DNA of 17,256 nt from Clostridiales bacterium UBA1779 (GTDB taxonomy: Bacteria; Bacillota; Clostridia; Oscillospirales; CAG-272), in contig DCGL01000010.1 in NCBI GenBank assembly GCA_002314565.1, forward strand, positions 43,992-61,247, in the 5' to 3' direction. This document shows positions 1-6,345 of this stretch, one piece after another. Below the pieces are notes generated by a model. That model ran no database searches, had not been told where the DNA came from, and saw only the letters and a program-made list of their open reading frames with translations. The translations under genes were made by a program, and so were the position numbers. Numbering within the stretch: position 1 is the first letter of the stretch; every line of letters begins with the position of its first letter.

Positions 1-83
1 GCAAGCCTGCTCTCGGTTATAAGACAAGAAAGAAAAAGAACCGCACTGAGCAGTACATCGTAAAGCACAGAAACGCTAAATAA
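1..83 (+). CDS. rplB: 50S ribosomal protein L2, 3' end only
   Basis: This is the last 27 codons of a gene cut by the window edge. The frame opens at base 3 and ends with TAA at 81-83. The encoded tail is strongly basic, with the GYKTRKKKNRT-type run typical of the L2 C-terminus, which reaches towards the peptidyl transferase centre. Position directly before rpsS is the expected place for rplB in the S10 operon. The identification rests on the tail and the context; the catalytic-centre region of L2 is outside the window. Confidence 0.9.
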   Translation, partial: KPALGYKTRKKKNRTEQYIVKHRNAK

Positions 84-99
84 GGAGGGAATATAAATT

Positions 100-381
100 A
101 TGAGCAGAAGTCTTAAAAAAGGCCCGTTCGTAGAGCAGAAGCTTTATGACCGCATTTGTGCCATGAACGAGAAGAACGAGAAGAAAGTTGTCAAGACCTG
201 GTCCCGCGCTTCCACAATATTCCCCGATTTCGTCGGACACACAATTGCCGTCCACGACGGCCGTAAGCACGTTCCGGTATACGTAACAGAAGATATGGTC
301 GGACACAGACTCGGTGAGTTTGCTCCTACAAGAACATTCAAGGGTCATGCCGGATCCAAGACATCCAATAACGGTAACTGA
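100..381 (+). CDS. rpsS: 30S ribosomal protein S19
   Basis: A 93-residue protein of standard S19 length. It has the family opening MSRSLKKGPFV and the core around residues 33-83 (WSRASTIFPDFVGHTIAVHDGRK, then VGHRLGEFAPTRTFKGH; quoted in parts). S19 sits in the head of the small subunit, pairs with S13 and contacts the A-site region. The start has a GGAGG-type binding site about 10 bases upstream. Its TGA stop is embedded in a TGATGGAGG junction that also supplies the binding site for rplV. Nothing is unusual in the protein. Confidence 0.98.
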   Translation: MSRSLKKGPFVEQKLYDRICAMNEKNEKKVVKTWSRASTIFPDFVGHTIAVHDGRKHVPVYVTEDMVGHRLGEFAPTRTFKGHAGSKTSNNGN

Positions 382-398
382 TGGAGGAAGGAAAGATA

Positions 399-752
399 AT
401 GGAAGCAAAAGCTTATCTTAAATATCTGAGAATTTCTCCCCGCAAGGTAAAGATCGTTCTCGACCTTATCCGCGGCAAAGATGCCGATTATGCGATGGCA
501 ATTCTCAAGAACACACCCAAGGCAGCTTCTCCCGAGCTTGTAAAGCTTCTGAAGAGCGCCATGGCTAACGCAGAGCACAACTTCAATATGGATGCTTCCA
601 AGCTCTATGTTTCAGAGTGCTTCGTTTGCCCCGGACCCACACTTAAGAGATATATGCCCAGAGCCAAGGGCTCGGGCGACAGAATCCTGAAGAGAACATC
701 ACATGTTACTCTCGCAGTCAGTGAAAGAGCAGACAAGGAGGTCAAAGCGTAA
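399..752 (+). CDS. rplV: 50S ribosomal protein L22
   Basis: A 117-residue L22, an early-assembly protein whose beta-hairpin lines the peptide exit tunnel. The family core is visible as KYLRISPRKVKIVLDLIRG near the start and YMPRAKGSGDRILKRTSHVT towards the end, the latter being the tunnel hairpin. An in-frame ATG lies at 381 overlapping the rpsS stop, but it sits inside the ribosome binding site (GGAGG 383-387, AAGGA 388-392), so the start is placed at 399, which gives the normal N-terminus. The stop overlaps the rpsC start (TAATG), suggesting translational coupling. Confidence 0.96.
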   Translation: MEAKAYLKYLRISPRKVKIVLDLIRGKDADYAMAILKNTPKAASPELVKLLKSAMANAEHNFNMDASKLYVSECFVCPGPTLKRYMPRAKGSGDRILKRTSHVTLAVSERADKEVKA

Positions 753-1645
753 TGGGACAGAAAGTTAATCCGCATGGCCTTCGTGTCGGCGTAATCAAGG
801 ACTGGGATTCCAGATGGTGCGTTAAGGATGAGGTCTTCGGAGATTTACTCGTTAACGACTACAAAATCAGAAAGATGCTGAAGAATGACCTGTTCAAGGC
901 CGGCGTTCCGAAGATTGAAATCGAACGTGACGCCTACAGAGTCAAGGTAAGCATTCACTGCGCAAAGCCCGGTGTTGCCATCGGAAGAAACGGCGAAAAC
1001 ATCGATAAGATCAAGGCCAAGGTTGAAGCTATCGTCGGCAAGGATGCCAACGGCAAGCAGGTTCCCGTCTCGGTCAACATCGTTGAAATCCGTAACCCCG
1101 AACTCGACGCCCAGCTCGTTGCAGAAAATATCTGCGCTCAGCTTGAAGGCCGTGTTGCTTTCAGAAGAGCTATGAAGATGGCTATCAGAAACACCATGCG
1201 TCTCGGCGCACGCGGTATCAAGATTACCTGCGGCGGACGTCTCGGCGGTGCTGAAATCGCCCGTGCAGAAAGCTATCATGAAGGAACAATTCCGCTTCAG
1301 ACCATCCGTGCCGACATCGATTACGGTTTCTGGGAGGCTAACACCACCTACGGAAAGATCGGCGTAAAGGTTTGGGTTTACAACGGTGAAATCCTCAATG
1401 CAGACGCTGCCCGCGATCACAAGAACGACCGCAGAAACGACCGCAGAAACGGTGACCGCAGAAACGGCAACGGAAACGGTGACCGCAGAAACGGCGACCG
1501 CAGAAACAACAACGGCGACCGCAGAAACGGTGAGAACCGCGGACCCAGAGACGGTGCAAGCCGTGGTGACCGCAGATTCAACAATAACAATGCCAATCGT
1601 GCTCCCCGTCAGAACACAACTCCCAGAGAAGGAGGAAAGAACTAA
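752..1645 (+). CDS. rpsC: 30S ribosomal protein S3 with repeat-rich C-terminal tail
   Basis: S3 lines the mRNA entry channel of the 30S subunit and contributes to its helicase activity. Residues 1 to about 217 are a normal S3: the opening MGQKVNPHGLRVG, a type II KH domain with its GRNG loop at residues 78-81, and the C-terminal domain with GGRLGGAEIARAE. The protein is 297 residues, about 80 longer than usual. The extra tail is built from DRRN/DRRNG repeats followed by Asn-, Arg- and Gly-rich sequence, with almost no hydrophobic residues, so it is probably disordered and RNA-binding. The start overlaps the rplV stop by one base, and the stop overlaps the rplP start by one base. Confidence 0.97.
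   Translation: MGQKVNPHGLRVGVIKDWDSRWCVKDEVFGDLLVNDYKIRKMLKNDLFKAGVPKIEIERDAYRVKVSIHCAKPGVAIGRNGENIDKIKAKVEAIVGKDANGKQVPVSVNIVEIRNPELDAQLVAENICAQLEGRVAFRRAMKMAIRNTMRLGARGIKITCGGRLGGAEIARAESYHEGTIPLQTIRADIDYGFWEANTTYGKIGVKVWVYNGEILNADAARDHKNDRRNDRRNGDRRNGNGNGDRRNGDRRNNNGDRRNGENRGPRDGASRGDRRFNNNNANRAPRQNTTPREGGKN
1427..1528 (+). repeat. 12-bp coding repeat in rpsC, six exact copies
   Basis: The 12-mer GACCGCAGAAAC (Asp-Arg-Arg-Asn) occurs six times without change, beginning at 1427, 1439, 1454, 1481, 1496 and 1517. The spacers are 0, 3, 15, 3 and 9 bases, all multiples of three. A diverged copy (GACCGCAGATTC) begins at 1568. All copies are in the S3 reading frame. The pattern looks like expansion of a coding minisatellite. 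Confidence 0.95.
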
Positions 1646-2082
1646 TGTTAATGCCTAAGAGAGTCAAATTCCGTCGCGTTCAGCGCGGAAGACTTAAGGG
1701 CAAGGCAACAAGCGGCAACACAGTTACCAACGGTAGCTACGGTCTGGTCGCTCTCGAGCCTGCCTGGATTACATCCGCTCAGATTGAGGCTGCCCGTATT
1801 GCTATGACACGTTATATCAAGCGTGGCGGTAATGTCTGGATTAAAATCTTTCCGGATAAGCCTATCACTGAGAAGCCCGCTGAAACCCGAATGGGTTCCG
1901 GTAAAGGTGCAGTTGAGTATTGGGTAGCAGTTGTCAGACCCGGTCGCGTTATGTTCGAAATGGACGGCGTTACCGAGGCCGAAGCTAAGGAAGCTATGCG
2001 TCTTGCATCTCACAAGCTTCCTATTAAGTGCAAGTTCATTGCCAAGGAAACCGCGGCCGCGAATGAGGAGGTCACCGAATGA
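1645..2082 (+). CDS. rplP: 50S ribosomal protein L16
   Basis: A 145-residue L16, which helps form the A-site tRNA elbow contact on the large subunit. It begins MLMPKRVKFRRVQRG, close to the family start MLxPKRVK, and contains the conserved GNVWIKIFPDKP and RMGSGKG segments around residues 66-95. The start ATG overlaps the rpsC stop (TAATG), with a GGAGG site inside the last codons of rpsC. The last dozen residues (ETAAANEEVTE) are a slightly long acidic end. The stop overlaps the rpmC start (ATGA). Confidence 0.97.
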   Translation: MLMPKRVKFRRVQRGRLKGKATSGNTVTNGSYGLVALEPAWITSAQIEAARIAMTRYIKRGGNVWIKIFPDKPITEKPAETRMGSGKGAVEYWVAVVRPGRVMFEMDGVTEAEAKEAMRLASHKLPIKCKFIAKETAAANEEVTE

Positions 2083-2267
2083 AAATCAGTGAAGTCAGAG
2101 CTATGACTCCTGCAGAGCTTGAAGCAAAGCTTAAGGAGCTTAAGAATGAGCTCTTTAACCTCCGCTTTCAGCTCGCTGTCAATCAGCTTGAAAACACCAA
2201 ACACATCAGTGAGGTCAAGCATGATATCGCCCGCGTTATGACCGTGATGAACGAGAAGAACGCGTAA
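2079..2267 (+). CDS. rpmC: 50S ribosomal protein L29
   Basis: A 62-residue helical-hairpin protein near the peptide exit tunnel, where trigger factor and SRP dock. The L29 hallmark ELKNELFNLRFQLAVNQLEN spans residues 20-39, followed by a second helix that begins at HISEVKHDIARV. It starts inside the rplP stop (ATGA, 4-base overlap), so its translation is probably coupled to L16; GAGGAGGTCACC just upstream is a strong binding site. Length is normal. Confidence 0.96.
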   Translation: MKISEVRAMTPAELEAKLKELKNELFNLRFQLAVNQLENTKHISEVKHDIARVMTVMNEKNA

Positions 2268-2281
2268 GGAGGACGGATATT

Positions 2282-2539
2282 ATGGAAGAAAGAAACCTCA
2301 GAAAAACACGTGTCGGACTCGTTGTCAGCAACAAGATGGACAAGACCATCACAGTCGCCATCGAAGACAACGTAATTCATCCGATTTACGGAAAAATCAT
2401 TAAGAGAACCCTGAAGGTTCACGCTCATGATGAAAAGAATGAGTGCGGAATCGGTGATAAAGTCGAAATCATGGAAACCAGACCTCTCTCAAAGACGAAG
2501 AGATGGCGTCTGACCGAAGTGATTGAGAAGGCTAAATAA
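2282..2539 (+). CDS. rpsQ: 30S ribosomal protein S17
   Basis: An 85-residue OB-fold protein that binds the 5' domain of 16S rRNA and acts early in 30S assembly. Family features are RKTRVGLVVSNKMDKTITVAIE near the N-terminus and the C-terminal signature VEIMETRPLSKTKRWRLTEV (residues about 60-79). It starts 14 bases after rpmC with GGAGG upstream. Length and sequence are ordinary. Confidence 0.97.
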   Translation: MEERNLRKTRVGLVVSNKMDKTITVAIEDNVIHPIYGKIIKRTLKVHAHDEKNECGIGDKVEIMETRPLSKTKRWRLTEVIEKAK

Positions 2540-2559
2540 TCGACGGGGAGGTAGAAGAA

Positions 2560-2928
2560 ATGTTACAGCAGGAATCAAGAATGAAGGTTGCCGATAATAC
2601 CGGCGCCAAAGAACTTCTGTGCATTCGAGTCCTCGGCGGTACCGGCCGCAGATATGCCAACATCGGTGATGTTGTCGTCTGCTCAGTCAAGAAGGCTGCT
2701 CCCGGCGGAATGGTAAAGAAGGGCGACGTTGTAAAGGCTGTCGTCGTCAGATCCGTTCACGGCGTAAAGAGAGCCGACGGTTCCTACGTCAGATTCGACG
2801 AAAATGCAGCTGTCATCATTAAGGATGACCAGTCTCCCAGAGGCACACGTATATTTGGGCCTGTGGCGAGAGAATTACGTGAGAAACAGTATCTCAAGAT
2901 TCTGTCTCTTGCACCTGAAGTACTTTAA
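2560..2928 (+). CDS. rplN: 50S ribosomal protein L14
   Basis: A 122-residue L14, exactly the family length. L14 forms inter-subunit bridges with 16S rRNA and is the site where the silencing factor RsfS binds. It begins MLQQESRMKVADNTGAKELL and carries the conserved GDVVVCSVKKAAPGG and FDENAAVIIKDDQSPRGTRI segments, then ends in the expected FGPVARELRE region. A GGGGAGG site precedes the ATG by about 9 bases. Confidence 0.98.
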   Translation: MLQQESRMKVADNTGAKELLCIRVLGGTGRRYANIGDVVVCSVKKAAPGGMVKKGDVVKAVVVRSVHGVKRADGSYVRFDENAAVIIKDDQSPRGTRIFGPVARELREKQYLKILSLAPEVL

Positions 2929-2942
2929 GGAGAAGCCAAACG

Positions 2943-3275
2943 ATGAATATCAAAACAGGCGATACAGTCGTACTTCTGACCGGCAAGTACGAGGATAAGA
3001 AAGATAAGAACGGAAAGCTTATCACACATAAGGTCATTGCCGTCTCCCCCAAGGAAGACAAGGTTATTGCCGAAGGCGTAAATATGATTCACAAGCACGT
3101 AAAGCCCCGCAAGCAGGGTGACCAGGGCGGTATCATTGATACCGAAGGCGCCATCTATGCTTCAAAGGTTGCTCTTTACTGCGATAAGTGCCAGAAGGGC
3201 GTAAGAGTCAAGATCGCTGTCGACGAGAACGGCAAAAAGTACCGCGCCTGCGCTAAGTGCGGCGCAAAAATCTGA
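2943..3275 (+). CDS. rplX: 50S ribosomal protein L24 with zinc-ribbon end
   Basis: L24 starts large-subunit assembly by binding domain I of 23S rRNA. The N-terminal KOW region (residues 3-36) is recognisable from KTGDTVVLLTGK, and the following EGVNMIHKHVKPRKQ is standard. Two points stand out. The KOW loop (YEDKKDKNGKLITHK, residues 16-30) is roughly eight residues longer than usual, and the usual Gly before the Lys-Val strand is a His. The C-terminal half has C80xxC83 and C103xxC106, a zinc-ribbon arrangement found in many bacterial L24 proteins. It lies 14 bases after rplN with an AAGGAG site. Confidence 0.95.
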   Translation: MNIKTGDTVVLLTGKYEDKKDKNGKLITHKVIAVSPKEDKVIAEGVNMIHKHVKPRKQGDQGGIIDTEGAIYASKVALYCDKCQKGVRVKIAVDENGKKYRACAKCGAKI

Positions 3276-3291
3276 TGGAGGGTAGATAGAA

Positions 3292-3834
3292 ATGGCAAGA
3301 CTTAAAGAAACATATCTGTCTGAGATCGCTCCTGCCCTCATGCAGAAATTCAACTACAAGAGCGTTATGCAGATTCCGAAGCTTGACAAGGTTGTCATCA
3401 ACGTTGGTTCAAGCGAGGCCAGAGATAATGCCAAGGTTATCGACAACATCATCAACGACGTCACACTCATCACCGGCCAGAAGGCAGTTCCGACTTATGC
3501 TCATAAGTCAGTTGCTAACTTCAAGGTCCGTGAGGGTATGAAGATCGGTGTTAAGGTTACTCTTCGCGGCGAGAGAATGTACGAATTCGTAGACAAGCTC
3601 TTCAACTTCGCACTTCCCAGAGTCCGTGACTTTAAGGGTATTTCCGCTGATGCTTTCGACGGCCGCGGAAACTATGCTCTCGGTCTTAAGGAACAGCTCA
3701 TCTTCCCGGAAATCGAGTACGATAAAATCGACAAGATCCGCGGTATGGATATCTGCTTCGTTACCACTGCTAACACCGACGAAGAGGGACGTGAGCTTCT
3801 CAAGGCTCTCGGCGCTCCCTTCGCACAGAACTGA
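3292..3834 (+). CDS. rplE: 50S ribosomal protein L5
   Basis: A 180-residue L5, a component of the 5S rRNA-L5-L18 particle at the central protuberance; it contacts S13 and P-site tRNA. The conserved MQIPKLDKVVINVG, KVTLRGERMYEF and PRVRDFKGISADAFDGRGNY segments are all present, and the C-terminal YDKIDKIRGMDICFVTTA is typical. It starts behind the TGATGGAGGG junction at the end of rplX. Length is standard and nothing is missing. Confidence 0.98.
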   Translation: MARLKETYLSEIAPALMQKFNYKSVMQIPKLDKVVINVGSSEARDNAKVIDNIINDVTLITGQKAVPTYAHKSVANFKVREGMKIGVKVTLRGERMYEFVDKLFNFALPRVRDFKGISADAFDGRGNYALGLKEQLIFPEIEYDKIDKIRGMDICFVTTANTDEEGRELLKALGAPFAQN

Positions 3835-3850
3835 TGGAGGATAAGTAATT

Positions 3851-4036
3851 ATGGCAAAGAAGTCTATGATTCTCAAGCAGCAGGCTGCTCCCAAGTTCTC
3901 AACCAGAGCTTACAACCGCTGCAAAATCTGCGGACGTCCTCATGCTTATCTTCGCAAGTACGGCGTATGCCGTATCTGCTTCCGTGAGCTTGCCTACAAG
4001 GGCGAGATTCCCGGTGTAAGAAAAGCCAGCTGGTAA
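3851..4036 (+). CDS. rpsN: 30S ribosomal protein S14, zinc-binding type
   Basis: A 61-residue short S14 of the Cys-containing type. C24xxC27 and C40xxC43 form the zinc site, and the C-terminal ends in the conserved GEIPGVRKASW. S14 sits in the 30S head near the A-site and is a late assembly protein. Some Gram-positive bacteria also encode a longer Cys-free copy for zinc starvation; none is in this window. It begins behind a TGATGGAGG junction. It is followed by an unusually long non-coding gap before rpsH. Confidence 0.97.
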   Translation: MAKKSMILKQQAAPKFSTRAYNRCKICGRPHAYLRKYGVCRICFRELAYKGEIPGVRKASW

Positions 4037-4200
4037 TCCGTTAAATTTGTTAATCAACCCCAAAATACCGGCAGGAAACTAAGCTGCGGCCCGGTTTAAC
4101 CGCCGATATGCCGCCGTCCGCGAACGGCAGCAAGAGGAGTGTCCGGGGGACAGATGCCCCGGACGCCCTGAAATAAAACTTGCATATGGAGGAAAACAAA
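4037..4200 (+). promoter_or_regulatory. Structured non-coding gap before rpsH, candidate RNA leader
   Basis: This gap is 164 bases to the rpsH ATG, in an operon where most gaps are under 30 bases. Three successive hairpins can be drawn. The first is 4067-4074 with 4084-4087 plus 4092-4095, with a four-base bulge. The second is 4109-4117 with 4124-4132, 9 bp including one C-A mismatch. The third is 4141-4148 with 4157-4164, a perfect 8-bp GTCCGGGG/CCCCGGAC stem extendable by two pairs including a G-U wobble. No T-run follows the last stem, so it does not look like a terminator. I see no convincing -35/-10 pair. The role as a control element for the downstream spc genes is inference. Confidence 0.5.
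4188..4192 (+). promoter_or_regulatory. Ribosome binding site setting the rpsH start
   Basis: GGAGG lies 8 bases before ATG 4201. The frame is open further upstream (TTG 4180, ATG 4186), but ATG 4186 precedes or overlaps this site, so those codons are unlikely starts. Confidence 0.85.
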
Positions 4201-4605
4201 ATGCAAATGTCTGACGTTATTGCCGACATGCTCACCAGAATCCGCAACGCAAGCAATGCGAAGCACCCCACTGTTGACATCCCGGCATCAAACATGAAGA
4301 AGTCAATCGCCGATATCCTTGCTACTGAAGGTTATATCGCCGGTTACGAATTCATTCCCGATGAAGCCCGCAAGCAGGGCACAATCCGTGTTACTCTCAA
4401 GTACACCGGCAAGAAGGTTCAGGTTATCCGCGGTATCCGCCGTGTATCAAAGCCCGGTCTTCGTATTTACGCCGGCTGCGATGATATGCCCCGCGTTATG
4501 AACGGCCTGGGCATCGCCATCGTTTCCACTTCCAAGGGCATTATGACCGACAAACAGGCTCGTAAAGAGAAGGTTGGCGGCGAAGTTATTGCCTTTGTAT
4601 GGTAA
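4201..4605 (+). CDS. rpsH: 30S ribosomal protein S8
   Basis: A 134-residue S8, a primary 16S rRNA binder in the platform; in E. coli it also represses the spc operon by binding its mRNA. It begins MQMSDVIADMLTRIRNA, the normal N-terminus, and ends with the signature STSKGIMTDKQARKEKVGGE followed by VIAFVW. ATG 4201 is chosen because of the GGAGG at 4188-4192 and the N-terminal match; 4207 is possible but its spacing is poor. The long structured gap upstream is a natural candidate target for control, though nothing in the sequence proves that S8 binds it. Confidence 0.97.
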   Translation: MQMSDVIADMLTRIRNASNAKHPTVDIPASNMKKSIADILATEGYIAGYEFIPDEARKQGTIRVTLKYTGKKVQVIRGIRRVSKPGLRIYAGCDDMPRVMNGLGIAIVSTSKGIMTDKQARKEKVGGEVIAFVW

Positions 4606-4620
4606 AAGGGAGGCACACAG

Positions 4621-5196
4621 ATGTCAAGAATCGGTAGAATGCCCATCGTTCTTCCTGCCGGAGTTGAACTTTCCGTCAGCGAAGAAAACGTCGTTACCGT
4701 AAAAGGTAAGCTCGGAACACTTTCCGAAAAAATTTCTCCCCGCATCACAGTCAGAGTTGACGGCAATACTGTTTACGTAGAGCGTCAGTCTGATGAGAAG
4801 GAAGACAGAAGCCTTCACGGCCTGTCCAGAACACTGGTAAACAATATGGTTGTCGGTGTTTCAGCCGGTTACACAAAGGTTCTCGAAATCATCGGTACCG
4901 GTTACAGAGCCACAATGCAGGGCAACAATCTGCTTCTGTTCCTCGGTCATTCACTTGTCAAGGGTCAGCCTCAGGCTGCTCTGACCGTTGCTCAGCCTGC
5001 CGGCATCACCTTCGAGGTTGCCGAAAAGGTTGTCCCGATTACAATCACCGTAAAGGGTGCTTCCAAGCAGGAAGTCGGTCAGATCGCTGCCGTTATCCGC
5101 GGCAAGAGACCCCCTGAACCCTACCATGGTAAGGGTATCAGATATGCCGGTGAAAACGTCCGTCGCAAGACCGGAAAAGCCGGTAAGAGCAAATGA
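4621..5196 (+). CDS. rplF: 50S ribosomal protein L6
   Basis: A 191-residue L6, which binds near the sarcin-ricin loop where translation GTPases act. It has the two-domain layout: MSRIGRMPIVLPAGV at the start, and the C-terminal signature KQEVGQIAAVIRGKRPPEPY then KGIRY near residues 149-175. It is about ten residues longer than usual because the stretch after LFLGHS (residues 112-126, VKGQPQAALTVAQPA) is enlarged relative to the normal short turn. GGGAGG lies about 8 bases before the ATG. Confidence 0.96.
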   Translation: MSRIGRMPIVLPAGVELSVSEENVVTVKGKLGTLSEKISPRITVRVDGNTVYVERQSDEKEDRSLHGLSRTLVNNMVVGVSAGYTKVLEIIGTGYRATMQGNNLLLFLGHSLVKGQPQAALTVAQPAGITFEVAEKVVPITITVKGASKQEVGQIAAVIRGKRPPEPYHGKGIRYAGENVRRKTGKAGKSK

Positions 5197-5214
5197 TGAA
5201 AGGAGCGCAGACAG

Positions 5215-5571
5215 ATGGTATCTAAGAAGAATAAAAACGCTGCCCGTCTTAAGAGACACATCAGAGTCAGAGGAAAGATTTCCGGCACAGCCGAGCGTCC
5301 CCGTCTCTGTGTATATCGTTCGACGAACAATATCAGCGCTCAGATTATCGATGACGTCAAGGGCGTCACACTCGCATCCGCTTCTTCCTACGAGAAGGAG
5401 TTTGCAACAGGCGGCAACAAAGAAGCCGCAAAGCAGGTCGGCAAGCTTATTGCCGAAAGAGCTGCATCTAAGGGTATCACCGAAGTCGTTTTCGACCGCG
5501 GCGGCTATCTTTATCACGGACGTGTATCGGAACTGGCTGAGGGTGCCCGCGAGGGCGGCCTGAAGTTCTGA
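5215..5571 (+). CDS. rplR: 50S ribosomal protein L18
   Basis: A 118-residue L18 that binds 5S rRNA with L5 at the central protuberance. The basic N-terminus is followed by RHIRVRGKISGTAERPRLCV (residues about 14-33) and YRSTNNISAQIIDD, and the protein ends in the typical FDRGGYLYHGRVSELAEGAREGGLKF region (given here as segments). AAAGGAG precedes the start. It is followed by a 67-base gap with an inverted repeat before rpsE. Confidence 0.97.
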   Translation: MVSKKNKNAARLKRHIRVRGKISGTAERPRLCVYRSTNNISAQIIDDVKGVTLASASSYEKEFATGGNKEAAKQVGKLIAERAASKGITEVVFDRGGYLYHGRVSELAEGAREGGLKF

Positions 5572-5599
5572 GCCTTTTGGCTGTTTCCGGTTTGTACAC

Positions 5600-5621
5600 T
5601 GTTCAAAAAACTATTTGAACA
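5600..5621 (+). repeat. Inverted repeat before rpsE
   Basis: TGTTCAAA (5600-5607) and TTTGAACA (5614-5621) are perfect complements around a six-base AAACTA loop. The hairpin ends four bases before the rpsE binding site AAGGAG (5626-5631). It is AT-rich, unlike the surrounding GC-rich sequence. It could be an RNA hairpin controlling rpsE translation or a DNA-binding site; no T-run follows, so it is not a classical terminator. Confidence 0.5.
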
Positions 5622-5638
5622 TATCAAGGAGCATAAAA

Positions 5639-6154
5639 ATGGCATTCAGAAAAGACAATGTCGAGGAAAAAGAATTTTCCGAAAACCTCGTTGCGCTGAA
5701 CCGTGTTTCCAAGACCGTTAAAGGTGGACGTGTTGCCCGCTTTGCCGCACTTATGGTAGTCGGCGACGGACACGGCCGCGTAGGAGCTGGAATCGGTAAG
5801 GCTGCTGAAGTTCCCGAAGCTATCCGCAAGGGAATTGAAGACGCAAAGAAAAATATGATCACTGTTTCCGTTAAGGGAACAACCATTCCCCACGAAGTAG
5901 TCGGTGTTTACGGAGCCGGTAAGGTTCTTCTTAAGCCCGCTGCCCCCGGTACCGGTATTATCGCCGGTTCCAAGGTAAGAATGGTAGTTGAAGCTGCCGG
6001 CATCACAAACATTCGTGCTAAGTGCCTGCGTTCCAACAACCCCACCAACGTTGTACGTGCTACAATCGAGGGCCTCAAGGAACTTCGTTCCGCCGAAGAG
6101 GTTGCCAAGATTCGTGACATCAGCGTTGATGACGTAAAGGGAGGCAAACAGTAA
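5639..6154 (+). CDS. rpsE: 30S ribosomal protein S5
   Basis: A 171-residue S5, which sits at the mRNA entry with S3 and S4 and affects decoding accuracy. It contains the double-stranded-RNA-binding-like N-terminal domain with VALNRVSKTVKGGRVARFAA and VGDGHGRVGAGIGKA, followed by the conserved GKVLLKPAAPGTGIIAGSKVR. The frame is open upstream to TTG 5615, but the ATG at 5639 has AAGGAG seven bases upstream and gives the normal N-terminus. The stop overlaps the rpmD start (TAATG). Confidence 0.97.
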   Translation: MAFRKDNVEEKEFSENLVALNRVSKTVKGGRVARFAALMVVGDGHGRVGAGIGKAAEVPEAIRKGIEDAKKNMITVSVKGTTIPHEVVGVYGAGKVLLKPAAPGTGIIAGSKVRMVVEAAGITNIRAKCLRSNNPTNVVRATIEGLKELRSAEEVAKIRDISVDDVKGGKQ

Positions 6155-6345
6155 TGAAGAAGGTTACTCTTGTTAAGTCCCTTATCACATGCAAGCCCAA
6201 TCAGAAGGCTACTGCCGAATCTCTCGGGCTTCGCAAAATCGGCGATTTCAATATCCATGCCGAAGGTCCCGTACTTGATGGCAAGGTTAAGGTTCTTTCT
6301 CACCTCGTAAAGGTTGAAGACGTCGCAGAAAAGGAGAACGCATAA
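6154..6345 (+). CDS. rpmD: 50S ribosomal protein L30
   Basis: A 63-residue small protein of the large subunit. The L30 pattern is clear: KKVTLVKSLITCKPNQKATA, then ESLGLRKIGDFNIH and the C-terminal VLSHLVKVED. It starts inside the rpsE stop and stops inside the rplO start (both TAATG), so S5, L30 and L15 are probably translationally coupled. GGGAGG sits in the last codons of rpsE. Confidence 0.95.
   Translation: MKKVTLVKSLITCKPNQKATAESLGLRKIGDFNIHAEGPVLDGKVKVLSHLVKVEDVAEKENA

Noticed and set aside
381..398. Six-codon N-terminal extension of L22 starting at ATG 381
   Set aside because: The extension would be encoded by the ribosome binding site itself and is absent from the normal L22 N-terminus; ATG 399 is better.
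1427..1528. CRISPR-like array
   Set aside because: Units are 12 bp, in-frame inside rpsC, with tiny irregular spacers; this is a coding repeat.
1386..1658. Plus-strand frame of 90 codons inside rpsC, rich in Thr, Ala and Glu repeats
   Set aside because: It is the shifted reading of the DRRN-coding repeats, has no binding site of its own and exists only because the DNA repeat is in multiples of three.
4139..4166. Intrinsic terminator before rpsH
   Set aside because: The stem is strong but is followed by GCCCTGAAATAAAA without a T-run, and the downstream essential genes have no visible promoter of their own.
5057..5563. Plus-strand open frame of 168 codons overlapping rplF and rplR
   Set aside because: Out of frame with two clear ribosomal proteins, low-complexity Ser/Arg composition and no good start context.
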